Positions 43,637 to 57,136 of a stretch of 64,000 nucleotides of DNA are shown one piece after another. The DNA lies in NCBI GenBank assembly GCA_007115705.1, contig QXEO01001857.1:62001-126000 (forward strand), given 5' to 3'. The translations under genes and the position numbers were made by a program. Numbering within the stretch: position 1 is the stretch's first letter; every line of letters begins with the position of its first letter. The notes under the pieces were generated by a model. The model was not told the DNA's origin and did not search any database. It saw only the letters and a program-made list of their open reading frames with translations. This DNA comes from Dactylis glomerata (taxonomy: Eukaryota > Streptophyta > Magnoliopsida > Poales > Poaceae).

Positions 43637-46600
43637 CTAGAAGTCTACACTTAGTTTCTGGTCTATGTCCGAGAACATCTCGAAGAAAGCTTTGAAGTGC
43701 CTGTATGTAGTGTCTATGTCTTCTTTCCCACACATTTCCCGAACGCTGCAAGCCAATGGAGTAGTGGTCAAATAGTTGGTAATGCAACACTAGAGAGTAG
43801 GAACTAGGAAGAAAAATGATGGGGATATAGTCAATTGGAAGCATATTATTTGTGACATACAAGTGTTATTTGTCTACCATTACTAATATCTTAGTAAAAC
43901 AACCGAAAAGAGAAGTTTTATCCTAGTATTTTCCAACAAAAAGGTTAAAGGCTAGGTCTGAAAGCTCTGTCTACATCGGAGTTACCACAGTGTGCAATAA
44001 CCAACAGGTGCAAATAAAAGAATGCTGAGCATACCTGTGCATTGAAAGCTGAGGGATACCACAGTCAACAGTCCGGATGCCAACACCGGAAGCAAGTATG
44101 GGGCCAATGGTTGAGCCACAACCCATATCATTCCTTACAACAAATTCCTGTAGGGTATTCAGTGCATCAGTACCAATTCTCATACCCATTCATATATCAA
44201 AAGACAAGTGTATATATGACTGTTAAATAAACAGTAAGCGGGGAACGTTTTTAACTAACACAACTGCTGATCATTCCAACATTATCACTTATCAGATAAG
44301 AGTTTACTCCCCCGCAAAAAAAAAGATAAAGAGTTTACTGGAAATGGACAATAAACTATAAATGGATCATAGTTAGCTCTACAAAGCCACCAAAGAGCAC
44401 AATTAGTTGTGCAAACAGCGGAACTTGCAAGTTGCAACACAAAGAGTACTCCAACCAATGTTTAAAAGCATAGAAGTTGAGAACACCTGAACAGGAAGGT
44501 TATGAATTCTTGCTATTTCTTTGAAGAGAAAAGCTGTGACAGCACTTGTTGCATAACGTTGGTTAGCATTATGCTTAATGACAAGTCCTTTTTGTAGTTC
44601 TGGTCTGTGGTACTCTTCATGCTTGTCAGGATAGTTTGGGTGCAGGGCATGAGCCATGTCGGCGGAAACTGAAACGAGAACATAATTCAGTTGGAGAGAC
44701 TAGTCACAGGCTATATCCAACAAACCATATATGCACAAACCATACCAAGGAAAGAGGAAGTTATTGCACGCTCCAAAGCCCCCTCTCCCATGGACTGATG
44801 CATCAAGGAGTCAACAATTCGTCTCATGGCGTGAAACATAGTTGGTGCACCTGCCCCTTGCATCGAATCTGAACCCACCTGAACATTGTCAATTTATAGT
44901 TATAACAAACGGAAGAAGGATCCAAGCACATGAATCAAGAATGCACACCCCAGATATTTCAACTTAGAATACAGAATAATTTAGGTTCCAAGTAATCCAA
45001 GCTTCCAAACATAACTGATAATTTATGTGAATATTAATAAGAGGGGTTACTGTGGGCTATCACTTAATCTACTATTTCTCATCCATAACCACCTTAAGCC
45101 TAAAAAGCAAGCAAAATAGACACCAAACATGTTTTAGGAATCTGAAAAATGCATACATAGATTAGTCTTTTACTAAGCAGAGCAGAACTTGGTTTCAGTA
45201 CCTCTTCGTTATCAAATAATGCAACCATTCTTATAGCCTTCTCATTTGACAATTCTTCTGACATCTTTGAGGAGTCCATGAGAGATCTAAGAGCACAATA
45301 ACATGAAGCAAGATTGTCCAATCTACCAGAATAAATGAACTCGTTATTTCCCCCGCCAAGACAGCTAGGCTGGGTATCACACACGTTCAACTCCATACCA
45401 ATTATTTCATCTATTCCACAACCGATTTCCTCTGATAGAATCTGAGGATCACAAAGCAAAAAGGAGAGTTATAAGTGCAATTTTTTAGGACTGTAAAAAA
45501 TGCAACTTTAAGCCACCTCTATCAATTTGAAACTGAAATTTTGCTGAACTGAAGGAGGATATCAGAAGAGAAATGAGAGAAGGAATTACTTGTAAAAGCA
45601 GCGGATGATGGGCAATCTTTGAGGAACTCGAACCTTTTTTCTCATCAGAATTCACAGTAGTATCTTCATACTTTGTTGCAAGAAGTGGAGCAAGATGATT
45701 CTCCAGATTAGGCTTAAATCCATCAGAATTCACTGTGCTAAAAGTTAAATAAAGACCACTCAGATACACGAGGAATGGACAAATGTTATTAGAACTAAAG
45801 GACGGGAAAGCCTAATAGAGTGGCTGCAGGCTCAATGTATTGAAACTAGCTTTCGATAGGAGGATGAGGAAATGGTTTTTATAGAAGAAAAAATCGCCAT
45901 AACTTGGCACTTCAGCAGGATGACATGAGGCTGCAGTACTAAAATCGATGGATAACTCATGTATTTGCTCAGTGATCATAAACAACATGACGACTGGCGT
46001 TTAGTTCTTAAAAGTGAAATAACACAGTGCAAAAGAGGGCATGAGAAATAACCGGTCAAGATGTATAGCCAGTGTTGGTACACGAATCAATGGTCTGCTC
46101 ACTTTAACAAGCTTGTGCTTAAATGAACCATCTGCAGCTTTGAGGATGACTCTCCCAGCTAATGTTAGATCTCTATCAAACCATGTATGCCACAGCCCGC
46201 CTCCATAAGTTTGCACATTTATCATTTGATGACCAGATTTGAAGGAGGCAGACCGTGGTTTCAGCTTGAGACATGGACTATCAGTGTGCGCCGCAATTAT
46301 ATTGAAACCATTGCCAACTCTGTACCTGCAGAACAAAGGCAGTTGCATGTATTTCAGATCAAATGTGCATCTGTACTTTGGCAGACACAAAATATGGATT
46401 TTTACAATGTTTTTGGTACTCAGGATTAACTGTTAGTTTGAACCTTGTACTATCACCCAGCCCAGACAGAGCTATTACAAAATTTCAGACTTGGCAGGAA
46501 TACAGGAATGGGAAGAATCAAATTATAACACTAGTGACGTTTCTTCCTTGGTTATACAGTAGATATCTAAATCAGTTAAATACTAAGGTCATACTTCATG

Positions 46601-47380
46601 CTACAAGAGAAGCTTCCTTTGAGCAGATTCAAGCGCCAATAAGAAAGACACACAATGAAGGCTCGTCATAAATTCCGAGACGAACATAATGCACTGCAAG
46701 TAAGAAGAAGGGGAGCTCCTCGAACTCACTCACTTTGCCCCTACCGCGAAAGCGACCAAGCAGGACATGTTGCGGGTGAAGAAGTAGCGGCCACCGGGCT
46801 GCAGGTCCCAGTCATCGTTCTCACTGAGCAGCTCGAACCCCGCGGCGAGCAGCTGCCTCTTAGCCTCAGCTGAAACCACAACCAACACAGTTACACAATC
46901 AGGGCAAAGTAAGCATTTAGTAACGATTATTCATGAATGCCAAAGGTCCATGGGTCTAGTACATGCACATGATTCGCAAACTAACAGCATTCAGTGGTAG
47001 TGCGGAACAGCTCCGGTGCACGATCAGACAAAGAACTGGTGTCTGTCCCGGTGGGGAATAGGACCGAACAGGTTCAGGGCCTCAAGCATGTGGAGCAGAG
47101 AAAATATGCCAGGTTTATGCAGATTGCAGTGGCAGCATAGAGTGGAGGAGGGCTAACCGGTGGCGTGGAACTGCGTCCATGACTCGTTGAGGTAGTCGAG
47201 CAGGCCGCCGACGATGGAGGGCGAGGAGGAAGAGGAGAGGGCAGCGGGGTGGCTGGAGCAGAGGCGACGTGAGCCGGCGGCGGTGGGTGCTGCGGTTGGT
47301 AGTGCGTAGCGCCAGGGGGAGGAGGCGGCGGCCAGCGGACGAGGCAGCGGCCGGAGGAGGTGGAGGCGGAGCAGCGCCAT
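43637..47380 (-). CDS. Aspartyl aminopeptidase (peptidase family M18), nine exons
   Basis: Exons in transcript order: 47,380-47,158, 46,869-46,734, 46,325-46,053, 45,737-45,590, 45,441-45,202, 44,878-44,746, 44,668-44,487, 44,147-44,035, 43,745-43,637. All phases agree and give 518 residues. The enzyme removes N-terminal aspartate or glutamate from peptides and uses two metal ions. Metal ligands and catalytic residues are visible: IIAAHTDSPCLKLKP, YSGRLDNLAS, ALFDNEEVGSDS, VSADMAHALHPNY and QLSMHRVREMC. The domain is full length. The first 60 or so residues (MALLRLHLLRPLPRPLAAAS onward) are rich in Arg, Ser and Ala with few acids, like a plastid or mitochondrial transit peptide, followed by a conserved start (LLDYLNESWTQFHA). 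The start was chosen because it begins this leader; longer frames upstream lack support. No damage seen. Confidence 0.95.
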
Positions 47381-48309
47381 CGGCGAGTGCAGCAAGCGCC
47401 GGTGAGGGATGGAGCGGAAAGGTGGAGCGGCGTACGGTACACGTGTCACTCCCACGACGCCAAGATAATTGTGGTATTTCCTGTTTTTTATTAAAAAGAG
47501 TGAATTCCACTTTTACCTCTTGTTATACATTTTTTACACTAATTAAGTAGTTACCCCTCAAGTGAAAATTCGTCTAGATTACCCCTTTAGAAGTTTCTAA
47601 CTTTTTTTATGTATTTATTAAGCAAGGTGTGAAGTGCTAACCGAAGTAGGCAAATATCACATGGATATAAGAAGTCTCGACAAGATCGTCGATGGCGACC
47701 TCCGATATTTATATATTTTATCATCCACATCGACGTAACATGTTGGTCATATGTAGCAAAAATAAATAAAATGCTAAATTAGGATAAACCCATGTTCAAA
47801 GTCTCCTAATTAAAATTTCTGATAAAGGTTCCACTAAATATGGTAATATATGTTACACAGATCAGTTAAGTGCTCGTGCGTTGTGACAATTCAAAAGTAA
47901 ATTTAGATGTGGACGTGTATCTAGAAACAACTTGTCATAGTTAATATCTATCAGATGTATTTTTTTCCACATGATTTTAGTTGCATACGTGTGTCAAGCA
48001 CGTAAACTCTTACAAAAAGAAATTATTATATTCCCAAATTTTCAAGTTAATATCACCTCAGTTTTAGAATTGATACCCACTCAATCATACTGATATTTCA
48101 ATCTTTATGAATCATAGATTGCGAAAAGTATGAAACATCCGGCCGATATTGTTTAGTTTCATAATAAAGATCATTTAATGTTTCAATTTGCTAAATTACA
48201 TGGTAAGATCACTAAAAAAAATTGCTGAACCTAAAAATATTGGTTCACTGGGAAAAATTTATGTTACATTTAAAAAATGGAAATGGCCTACATTGTGTGT
48301 CGCATATCG
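47381..48309. other. Upstream region of the aminopeptidase gene and AT-rich spacer
   Basis: The first 80-100 bases should hold the promoter and 5' leader. No distinct TATA box was identified. The rest is AT-rich and featureless to me. Confidence 0.4.
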
Positions 48310-48698
48310 GAGACCGCATGTTTTGATAGCGTGTACAGGATTTGCCGAGTTGTGGCCACAGTGTTTGGACCAATCTATTTGATAGTACATAATGAAGGAG
48401 ACACAACTCAGATTCCGTAAAAACAAAACAAGAGGATCTACTAAAATGCTTGAAAACATTGATTGCATGCATTAGGGATGAAAGAATTATCCATTTGCTT
48501 GACAAAGGTTAGCCAAAGGTCATACTGGAGAGTGTGGTACTTTGATACTTGACAACTTATGATAGATATGACATGCAAATTTGGCATGCTTTATTTGGCA
48601 TGTCAGGATCTCACAACGACATCAAAGTGTTGCCGTGCTCTTTGGTGTATGCTAGCCTTGTACAAGGTCATGCTCTGCAATAAACTGAGAGATCAATG
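48310..48698 (+). pseudogene. PIF/Harbinger transposase relic, 5' part
   Basis: Translated pieces in shifting frames match plant Harbinger transposases (DDE_Tnp_4 type) in order: VVATVFGPIYL, LENIDCMH, then IWHALFGMSGSHNDIKVLP. There are stops and frameshifts throughout. The gene is cut at 48,699 by the copia element and continues at 57,137. Confidence 0.8.
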
Positions 48699-50432
48699 TG
48701 AAGGAAATATGCCCTAGAGGCAATAATAATATTGTTATTATCATATTTCTTGTTCATGATAATGTTTATACTCCATGCTATAATTGTATTAAGCGGAAAC
48801 ATTAATACTTGTGTGGTTTATGAACAACACTGTGTCCCTAGTACGCCTCTACTAGACTAGCTCATTGATTAATGATGGTTAAGGTTTCCTAACCATAGAC
48901 ATGAGTTGTCAATTAATAATGAGATCATATCATTAGGAGAATGATGTGATGGACAGACCCAAATAAAGCAGAGCAATTAGATCGTGTCATCGTGTTCATC
49001 TTTGCGAAGCTTTTCTTATGTCATGTATTGTATTCCTTAGACCATGAGATAATACAACTCCCTAGTATCGGAAGAAAGCTTTGAGGTCATCAAACGTCAT
49101 CCTATGTGAGGGTGATAATAAAGGTGTCTCTCAGGTGATCGGAAAGTATTTGTTGGGTTGTATGTATCGAGATGGAATTTGTCCCTCCCAAGTCGGAGAG
49201 ATATACTTCGGGCCCACTCGGTAATCGATATCAACACCGCTTGCAAGCATGTGGTTAAGGAGTTAATCACGAAGTGATATCGGATTACGGAACGAGTAAA
49301 GTACTTGCTGTGAACGAGATTGAACTAGGTATGGCGATACCGACGATCAAATCTCGGGCGAGTAAAATATCGTGTGACGAAGGGAATACATATACGGGAT
49401 TAATTGAATCCTGACATCGTGGTTCATCCGATATGATCATCGATGAATATGTGGGAGTCAATATGGGTTTCCAGATCCCGCTATTGATTATTGATAGAAG
49501 ATCATGTCTGCATATTCTCGAACCCGTAGGGTCACACACTTAACGTGCATCGACGCTAGGATAGAATGGATAATTAGTTTATGAGTTTTAGTTCGGAGTC
49601 TCGGATGAGATCCAGGACGTCACGAGAGGTTCCGGAATGGTCCGGAGAATAAGATTCATATAAAGGAAAGCAGTTTTTGGATTCCGGAAAGGTTTCGGAG
49701 TTTATCGGTATTGTACCGGAAGGTTCTAGAAGGTTCCGGAGTGGGACCAACGTGGGCCCACTTGACGGAGGCCTGCGTGGGCCTAAGGGGAAGTGCCCTG
49801 GCCACCTTGGGCCAGGTGCACAAGGCCCCTAAGGCCCAGCCGGCCAAGCCCAAGGGGAAACCCTAAAGGAATCTTCAAATAAGGAAGGGGGGGAAACTTG
49901 CCCCCCACTCTTCCTTATCCAAGTCGGCTAGGGATTGGAGGAGGGACCAAGCTGGCCGCCCAGCCCCCCCATATAAGGGGGGGCAGGGGCGCAGCCCTCC
50001 CTCACCCCAAGACCCAAACCCTAGCCGCCCCTGCTGCCCTCCCTCTCTCTCTCTCTCTCGCGACTGCGCGTAGGCGAAGCCCTGCCGCAGAAACTCTCCA
50101 CCATAAGCACCACGCCGTCGTGCTGCTGATCCAATCTATCTCTCCACCATACTTGCTGGACCAAGGAAGGTGGAGACGTCGCTGCACCGCACGTGTGCAA
50201 CTCTCGGAGGCGCCGCCACTTGCGGCGTAGGATCGGATCGGATCGCGAGGAGGAGACGGCGAGTACGACTACGTCAACCACGTTCTCTTGAACGTTACCG
50301 CTGTGCGATATCTTCAAGGGTATGAAGATCTCATCTACCTCTCTCGTTGATTACATCTCCTAGATTAGATCTTGGCTTTCTTGTTCGCATCCGTAGGAAA
50401 ATTTTTGATTTACTATGCTGCGAAACCCTTCA
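48699..50432 (+). repeat. 5' LTR of the young copia element
   Basis: 1,734 bp, TGAAGGAAAT...CCCTTCA. Contains CATATAAGGGG at about 49,969, a plausible TATA box, and a CT microsatellite at about 50,040-50,060. Confidence 0.95.
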
Positions 50433-50445
50433 GTGGTATCAGAGC
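50433..50445 (+). other. Primer binding site of the copia element
   Basis: GTGGTATCAGAGC, complementary to the 3' end of initiator methionine tRNA after the first base; standard for plant copia elements. Confidence 0.9.
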
Positions 50446-52079
50446 TAGATCTATGCGTAGATGTGTTTCACGAGTAGAACGCAACATGCTTGTTGCGGGC
50501 GTTGATGTTTTCTGTTGCAAACCTCTTGTTGTGTATCTCTTATGGCGCGGTATAGTGAGATCGAAGCGGTCCAGGCCAACTTTACGCGACCGCGTTCGCG
50601 AGACCGGCTCCGCACTTGACGTGTGGCTTGTTCCACACATGCGGCTGGTGGATGCCAGTTTCTCTCACTATAGTAGTCATGGGACTTACATCGGATGTTA
50701 GCAACCATAATATCACCGTTGTGGCTTTCCGTAGGTAAGAATCGTTCTTAGCTTGCTACTCCCATAAGCCACGTAAAACATGCAACAACAAAGTAGAGGC
50801 GTCTAACTTGTTTTTGCAGGGAGTGTTTTGTGATATGGTATGGCCCAAGACATGATGAGTATGAATTGAGTTGTATGCAATGATCATGTTTTGTAATCTT
50901 TCACGACTTGCATGTCGATGAGTTCACAACCGGCAGGAGCCATATGGTTGTCTTTATAATTATGTATGACCTGCATGTCAACTTCTTATACGCCATGTAA
51001 TAGCTTTACTTTATCGCTAAGTAGTTAGCAATAGTTGTAGTTGCTATTCGTGGTGGAGGCAATCATGGTGGAGTGATGGAGATCATGCCGGTGCGCACAA
51101 GATGGAGATCATGGCGCGGAGATTGGCTATACCATGTCACATAAAATTATATGCATGTGATGTTTATCTTTTTATGTATCTTATTATGCTTAGATCGCGA
51201 CGGTAGCATTTTAAGATGATTCCTCACTTAAAGATCAAGATAAAATTGTGTTCTCCCCATGTATGCACCGTTGCGAAAGTTCGTCGTTTTGAAGCATCTC
51301 GTGATGATCGGGTGCTATAAACTCTACGTTCACATACAACGGGTGCAAGCCAGTTTTGCACACGCGGAAATACTTGGGTTTGACTTGACGAGCCTAGCAT
51401 GTACAGACATGGCCTCGGAACACACGGACCGAAAGGTCAAGCATGAGTCATATGGATGATATGATCAACATGTTGATGTTCACCATTAAAGCTACATCAT
51501 TCACGTGATGATCGGTCTCGGTGTAGTGAATTTGGATCATGCTTCACTAAACAACTTTGAGGAATGTTGAATTTAGTGGGAGTTCATTAATAATTTGATT
51601 AACTTGAACTAATTATCTTGAACTAAATCTTAGTGTATTTGTATAAGTCGTTGTAGTCTTTGGCAACCGTTTTCCACCGACACTTAGTTTTAATTGAGTT
51701 AAAAGAACTATAGAATTCTGGATAGTCACTTTTCGGTCTAGTGCCGTTTAATGTCAAGACTAAAGATTAAGTCCTATTGCAAACTTTAGCAAACCTTGCT
51801 TGCTCCATACGATTTAATAAATTGTATTAATCTAAGAGCAACGATTCAAGTTTAGTATCTAAAGATCATATGTTTGCCTTCATGATAAATTGATCTTCAA
51901 AATTGTTTGAGAATCAAAGTGATCATCGAGCTGAAAGAATTGTTTCAGAAATAATCAAGAAGTGAAAGATATTTGATATCTAAAACTTTGATTGTTTGCA
52001 AAAATGATGAAGTATAATTTAGTAAAAGAACATATGCTCATATTGTATGACTATGTGTGAAGATTGAAGATGCTAGGCA

Positions 52080-54840
52080 TCCCGATCACCCAAAAGTTTG
52101 GGAAACTAATATTATACTTGCATTTGTCCTTAAGAGCTATAGTAGTTTCATCATGAAAGATGTCATGATAGGACGAATAAAAGGTATCGGCTAAATTGTT
52201 TTGCTATACCAAAAGAATACTAAAGAATGGAATCGGGAAGAATACCAATCATATGATGATGGCGATCCACTTCAAAGTGCAAAATCCAAGGCTATTAGTA
52301 TTTGACTAACATCCTTTGGACTATGTGTCAAATGATTGATGCCACTATTGATGTCGATAGATTCTTCTAAAAAGGAGAGGAAATGCTAAATAGGATCTGC
52401 AAAATTATTTGGTAGAAAAAGGAAAAAGACTGGAATTGTCCAGCTCAGGTATATAAATGATATACATGTTATAGATGAATTCTTTTGCTCGTTAACAATG
52501 TAATTCTTGGGTATTCGATACTGATTTGTTGGTATGAAATGTCATACAAAGCAACACAATACAAGAAGTACAATGGCCTAAGTAACTAGTAAAAGAATAT
52601 GGTAATGATGCATGTCGAGATACAAATAAAAGTGTTATTGTGCTTCTCGTCGACATCAAACCTAGCCTTCAAGATATTTCATGAACTTAATAATTGTTAT
52701 CTTGTTCTGGTATTATGAGAACAATTGTTGTTCATGTCATTACCGTCTTCCATAATCGATGGATAGATTATTATAAATCTTGTTGGTGAAATAGACATTT
52801 ATAACACTGATGCTAAAGGTCGCAAGACAAAACAAATTTCACTTATATGTGACACCGCCGTTTAAGTCATATTGGAAACAAAACATGAAAGAAATTCTAT
52901 ATTGATAGATTTTCGAGTCATTTGATTTTGAATTAATTGACGCTTGTGAGATTTTTCCTAAAGATGATTAAACTCCGTTCTTAGGCCATAGAAAGAACAA
53001 GCGACTAACTAAATGGCGATCATACATGTTGATGTATGTAGTCCATGGTGTGAAGTCAATCATGGTGTATTTTCTATTTCATCAATGACTCGAATAGATG
53101 TATGGTATATCTGCTTGATGAGATAGAAGTATGAAACAATTGAAATTGTTCAGTTTATGAAGTGAAAATTGTTGTAACAAGAATATTCAAATAGCATGAT
53201 TAGATCATAAAGAAGAATATTTGAGTTACAAGTTTAGCAAACATCTAAGAGTTAGAGGAATTGTTCCACAAACTTGCATCATGATAGACACCATATGAGT
53301 ATGGAGTTTTTGATGGATATAATCAAACCTTGTTTGACATGGTTAGATCAATGATGAAATAAACTACCAATATAATTTGTGGATTATGCTTTAAAGACTA
53401 CCGCTTTTCACTAAATAGAGCACCATCATAATCTGCCGAAATGACACCATACAAGTTATAGTTGTCTTTTCTTGAATTTTGGTATGCAAGGCATATGTGT
53501 AAAATGTTTACAACCAAAATTGGATTAGTAAGTCTTTGTAGGTTATCCCAAAGAATGTCGATGGGTGTTCCTTCTGCCATAAACCCAATTAAAGGTGATA
53601 GTCACTGAAAGAAGTGAACTTCTTATGAAGGAGTTTTTCGCGAAAGGTTTAAGTGGGAGGAAGATAGAACTTGATGAGGTTATTGAATCTGAGCAAGATG
53701 ATTGGAGTAGCGCAGCACCAGAATATGTTCTGGAAGCGGCAACTGCATTCATAGCTCACGCGTCTACAATATGTTGTAGTCATGGCATCGAAGTTGCTAT
53801 TTAACCAAGTTGGTCGTAATCAAATAGCAAGATTTGAGGACGAGATATTATTAGATAATAGTAACCAACAATATACAAAGAAGCGGTGATGGGCCCTGAC
53901 TTCGTCATATGAATTATTCTAGCAACAATTACATATAGAGATATGTTAGTTGAATAAACGAAACAACATTCCTCTACCGGAATGCACACCAAGGACGTGT
54001 ACCTGACACGACCCAATGGGTTTTGTTAATTCAAAGGTTGCTAGATATGTATGCAAACTTCTATGGTAGAAGTAAGCATAGCGAAGTTGGAATCTTCAAT
54101 GATGAAAATGTTAAAGTGTTAATTTCATCAAGATATTTGAAGATGCTTGTGTTTACAAGAAAGTAAGTGGGAGCGCGAAGACATATTTCTAATGCTTTAT
54201 GTAGATGACATATCGTTCATTGGAAATTATGTGTTTTTCTTGATATTGTTAAGTTTTTCATTATAATTAGTTTTTGATGAAAGACTTAGGTAAAACCAGA
54301 ATATTAAGCATCAATGTCTATACAGATAGATTGAGGCACTAATATAGTTTTGCCAGAGTACATAGATGAAATATTGAATTTATTCAATATGGAAACAATA
54401 AGAACGGTTCTTGTTGCATGGAAGAGGTTGGAGCAAGAATCAATTGTTTTGACACTTGATGAGTAAAACCACAAGAATGATTTTATCAATCTTGTATACC
54501 ATGATATGTAGATCCAGATGTGTCCAATGCTCTAAAGGTTATAGCATTCATATGATGATCGTTGGACAATAGTAAAAGATATTCTTATGCACTTTCGAAG
54601 AAGTAAGAATATGTTCTGTATGCAGAAGTGACAAATGGTTCATTGCAATGAGTTACATTGGCTTTGTCACACATACAAGTAAAATTTTATCTCAATTTTT
54701 AAGCTATTTGTTTTGAGATTAGAAGGTGGCACAATAAGATGGAAGAAAGTTCCATGATAACTTGGATGAGTTCCAATGTTAATATTGTGGCGGACACTGC
54801 AACGAGGGCTAAGTATATAATCGCTTTAGAAGTGGCATAA
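52080..54840 (+). pseudogene. Degenerate gag-pol of the copia element
   Basis: Order of recognisable pieces: gag (TNIILAFVLKSYSSFIMKD, about 52,110), a protease-adjacent piece (INDIHVIDEFFC, about 52,455), a first GAG-pre-integrase relic (about 52,850-52,990), integrase-like traces, reverse transcriptase box LYVDD (54,195-54,209), and RNase H (NIVADTATRAKYIIALEVA, about 54,780-54,830). Frames change repeatedly and stops are numerous, so no protein can be made from it. Confidence 0.7.
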
Positions 54841-54876
54841 AAGATGCAAAGTAGATAGTGATAATCCAACTTTTTA

Positions 54877-55136
54877 TGGCACTGTCGTCTAGGTCATATT
54901 GGCGTTAAACGCATGAAGAAACTCCATTCTGATGGATTTTTGGAGTCTCTTGATTTTGAATCATTTGACACGTGCAAGCCATGCCTCATGGGCAAGATGA
55001 TCAAAAACCCGTTCTCCAGAATAATGGAGCGAGCAACGGACTTATTGGAAATCATACATACCGATGTGTGCAGACCAATGAGTATTTCGACGCACGGTGG
55101 ATATCGCTATTTTTCTAAGTGTGCTAGTACTATGTA
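54877..55136 (+). pseudogene. Extra GAG-pre-integrase segment inserted in the copia RNase H region
   Basis: An uninterrupted frame reads WHCRLGHIGVKRMKKLHSDG, FDTCKPCLMGKM and LEIIHTDVCRPMS, i.e. the zinc-binding segment and the start of integrase. In copia elements this belongs before integrase. Here it follows the RNase H motif and precedes the last part of RNase H. It is clearly better preserved than the in-place copy at about 52,850, so it came from a different template. Confidence 0.75.
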
Positions 55137-55400
55137 GTTCTATTGTATAACAATAGTGACAACATAGTCTCGGCTAAGATACAAAAGTCTCACCAGAAGA
55201 CTAAGTTTATACGATGCCATCTCATAGAAGATGAGAAATGCGTGCTGACGCAAAATAATATGCAAATACAAACGGACCTGAAAGTGTCAGACCCGTAGAT
55301 AAGGTTTACCATGTGCAAGGCGTATGAATAACACCGGAATGCCATAGGTGTTAAAGGCGCAAGTATGACTAGATTATTGACTCTAGTGCAAGTGGGAGAC
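55137..55400 (+). pseudogene. Tail of copia RNase H and polypurine tract
   Basis: LYNNSDNIVSAKIQKSHQKT followed by KFIRCHLIED resembles the end of copia RNase H (D-N-x-G-A-I ... SHQ-R/K-T/S-K-H-I). The purine tract AAGTGGGAGAC ends at 55,400. Confidence 0.7.
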
Positions 55401-57131
55401 TGAAGGAAATATGCCCTAGAGGCAATAATAATATTGTTATTATCATATTTCTTGTTCATGATAATGTTTATACTCCATGCTATAATTGTATTAAGCGGAA
55501 ACATTAATACTTGTGTGGTTTATGAACAACACCGTGTCCCTAGTACGCCTCTACTAGACTAGCTCATTGATTAATGATGGTTAAGGTTTCCTAACCATAG
55601 ACATGAGTTGTCAATTAATAATGAGATCATATCATTAGGAGAATGATGTGATGGACAGACCCAAATAAAGCAGAGCAATTAGATCGTGTCATCGTGTTCA
55701 TCTTTGCGAAGCTTTTCTTATGTCATGTATTGTATTCCTTAGACCATGAGATAATACAACTCCCTAGTATCGGAAGAAAGCTTTGAGGTCATCAAACGTC
55801 ATCCTATGTGAGGGTGATAATAAAGGTGTCTCTCAGGTGATCGGAAAGTATTTGTTGGGTTGTATGTATCGAGATGGAATTTGTCCCTCCCAAGTCGGAG
55901 AGATATACTTCGGGCCCACTCGGTAATCGATATCAACACCGCTTGCAAGCATGTGGTTAAGGAGTTAATCACGAAGTGATATCGGATTACGGAACGAGTA
56001 AAGTACTTGCTGTGAACGAGATTGAACTAGGTATGGCGATACCGACGATCAAATCTCGGGCGAGTAAAATATCGTGTGACGAAGGGAATACATATACGGG
56101 ATTAATTGAATCCTGACATCGTGGTTCATCCGATATGATCATCGATGAATATGTGGGAGTCAATATGGGTTTCCAGATCCCGCTATTGATTATTGATAGA
56201 AGATCATGTCTGCATATTCTCGAACCCGTAGGGTCACACACTTAACGTGCATCGACGCTAGGATAGAATGGATAATTAGTTTATGAGTTTTAGTTCGGAG
56301 TCTCGGATGAGATCCAGGACGTCACGAGAGGTTCCGGAATGGTCCGGAGAATAAGATTCATATAAAGGAAAGCAGTTTTTGGATTCCGGAAAGGTTTCGG
56401 AGTTTATCGGTATTGTACCGGAAGGTTCTAGAAGGTTCCGGAGTGGGACCAACGTGGGCCCACTTGACGGAGGCCTGCGTGGGCCTAAGGGGAAGTGCCC
56501 TGGCCGCCTTGGGCCAGGTGCACAAGGCCCCTAAGGCCCAGCCGGCCAAGCCCAAGGGGAAACCCTAAAGGAATCTTCAAATAAGGAAGGGGGGGAAACT
56601 TGCCCCCCACTCTTCCTTATCCAAGTCGGCTAGGGATTGGAGGAGGGACCAAGCTGGCCGCCCAGCCCCCCATATAAGGGGGGGCAGGGGCGCAGCCCTC
56701 CCTCACCCCAAGACCCAAACCCTAGCCGCCCCTGCTGCCCTCCCCCTCTCTCTCTCTCGCGACTGCGCGTAGGCGAAGCCCTGCCGCAGAAACTCTCCAC
56801 CATAAGCACCACGCCGTCGTGCTGCTGATCCAATCTATCTCTCCACCATACTTGCTGGACCAAGGAAGGTGGAGACGTCGCTGCACCGCACGTGTGCAAC
56901 TCTCGGAGGCGCCGCCACTTGCGGCGTAGGATCGGATCGGATCGCGAGGAGGAGACGGCGAGTACGACTACGTCAACCACGTTCTCTTGAACGTTACCGC
57001 TGTGCGATATCTTCAAGGGTATGAAGATCTCATCTACCTCTCTCGTTGATTACATCTCCTAGATTAGATCTTGGCTTTCTTGTTCGCATCCGTAGGAAAA
57101 TTTTTGATTTACTATGCTGCGAAACCCTTCA
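55401..57131 (+). repeat. 3' LTR of the young copia element
   Basis: 1,731 bp. It differs from the 5' LTR at CAACAC(T/C)GTG and GGCC(A/G)CCTT, by one C in a run near the CATATAAGG box, and in the CT repeat. Confidence 0.95.
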
Positions 57132-57136
57132 CAATG

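Larger units (their letters stand above)
48699..57131 (+). mobile_element. Complete, very young copia (BARE/Angela-like) retrotransposon with decayed interior
   Basis: LTRs 48,699-50,432 and 55,401-57,131 are flanked by the perfect 5-bp duplication CAATG (48,694-48,698 and 57,132-57,136). The primer site GTGGTATCAGAGC (50,433-50,445) matches initiator methionine tRNA, as in this family. The purine tract AAGTGGGAGAC precedes the 3' LTR. By eye the LTRs differ by two or three substitutions, one C-run indel and one CT-repeat indel. This implies tens of thousands of years or less at 1.3e-8 per site per year. The 4,968-bp interior still shows gag, protease, integrase, reverse transcriptase and RNase H pieces, but full of stops and frameshifts. 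It must therefore have been moved by proteins of another element. It lies inside a Harbinger transposase relic. Confidence 0.93.

Noticed and set aside
49285..50317. Frames repeated at 55,987-57,016
   Set aside because: They are inside the copia LTRs and duplicate because the LTRs do; no motifs.
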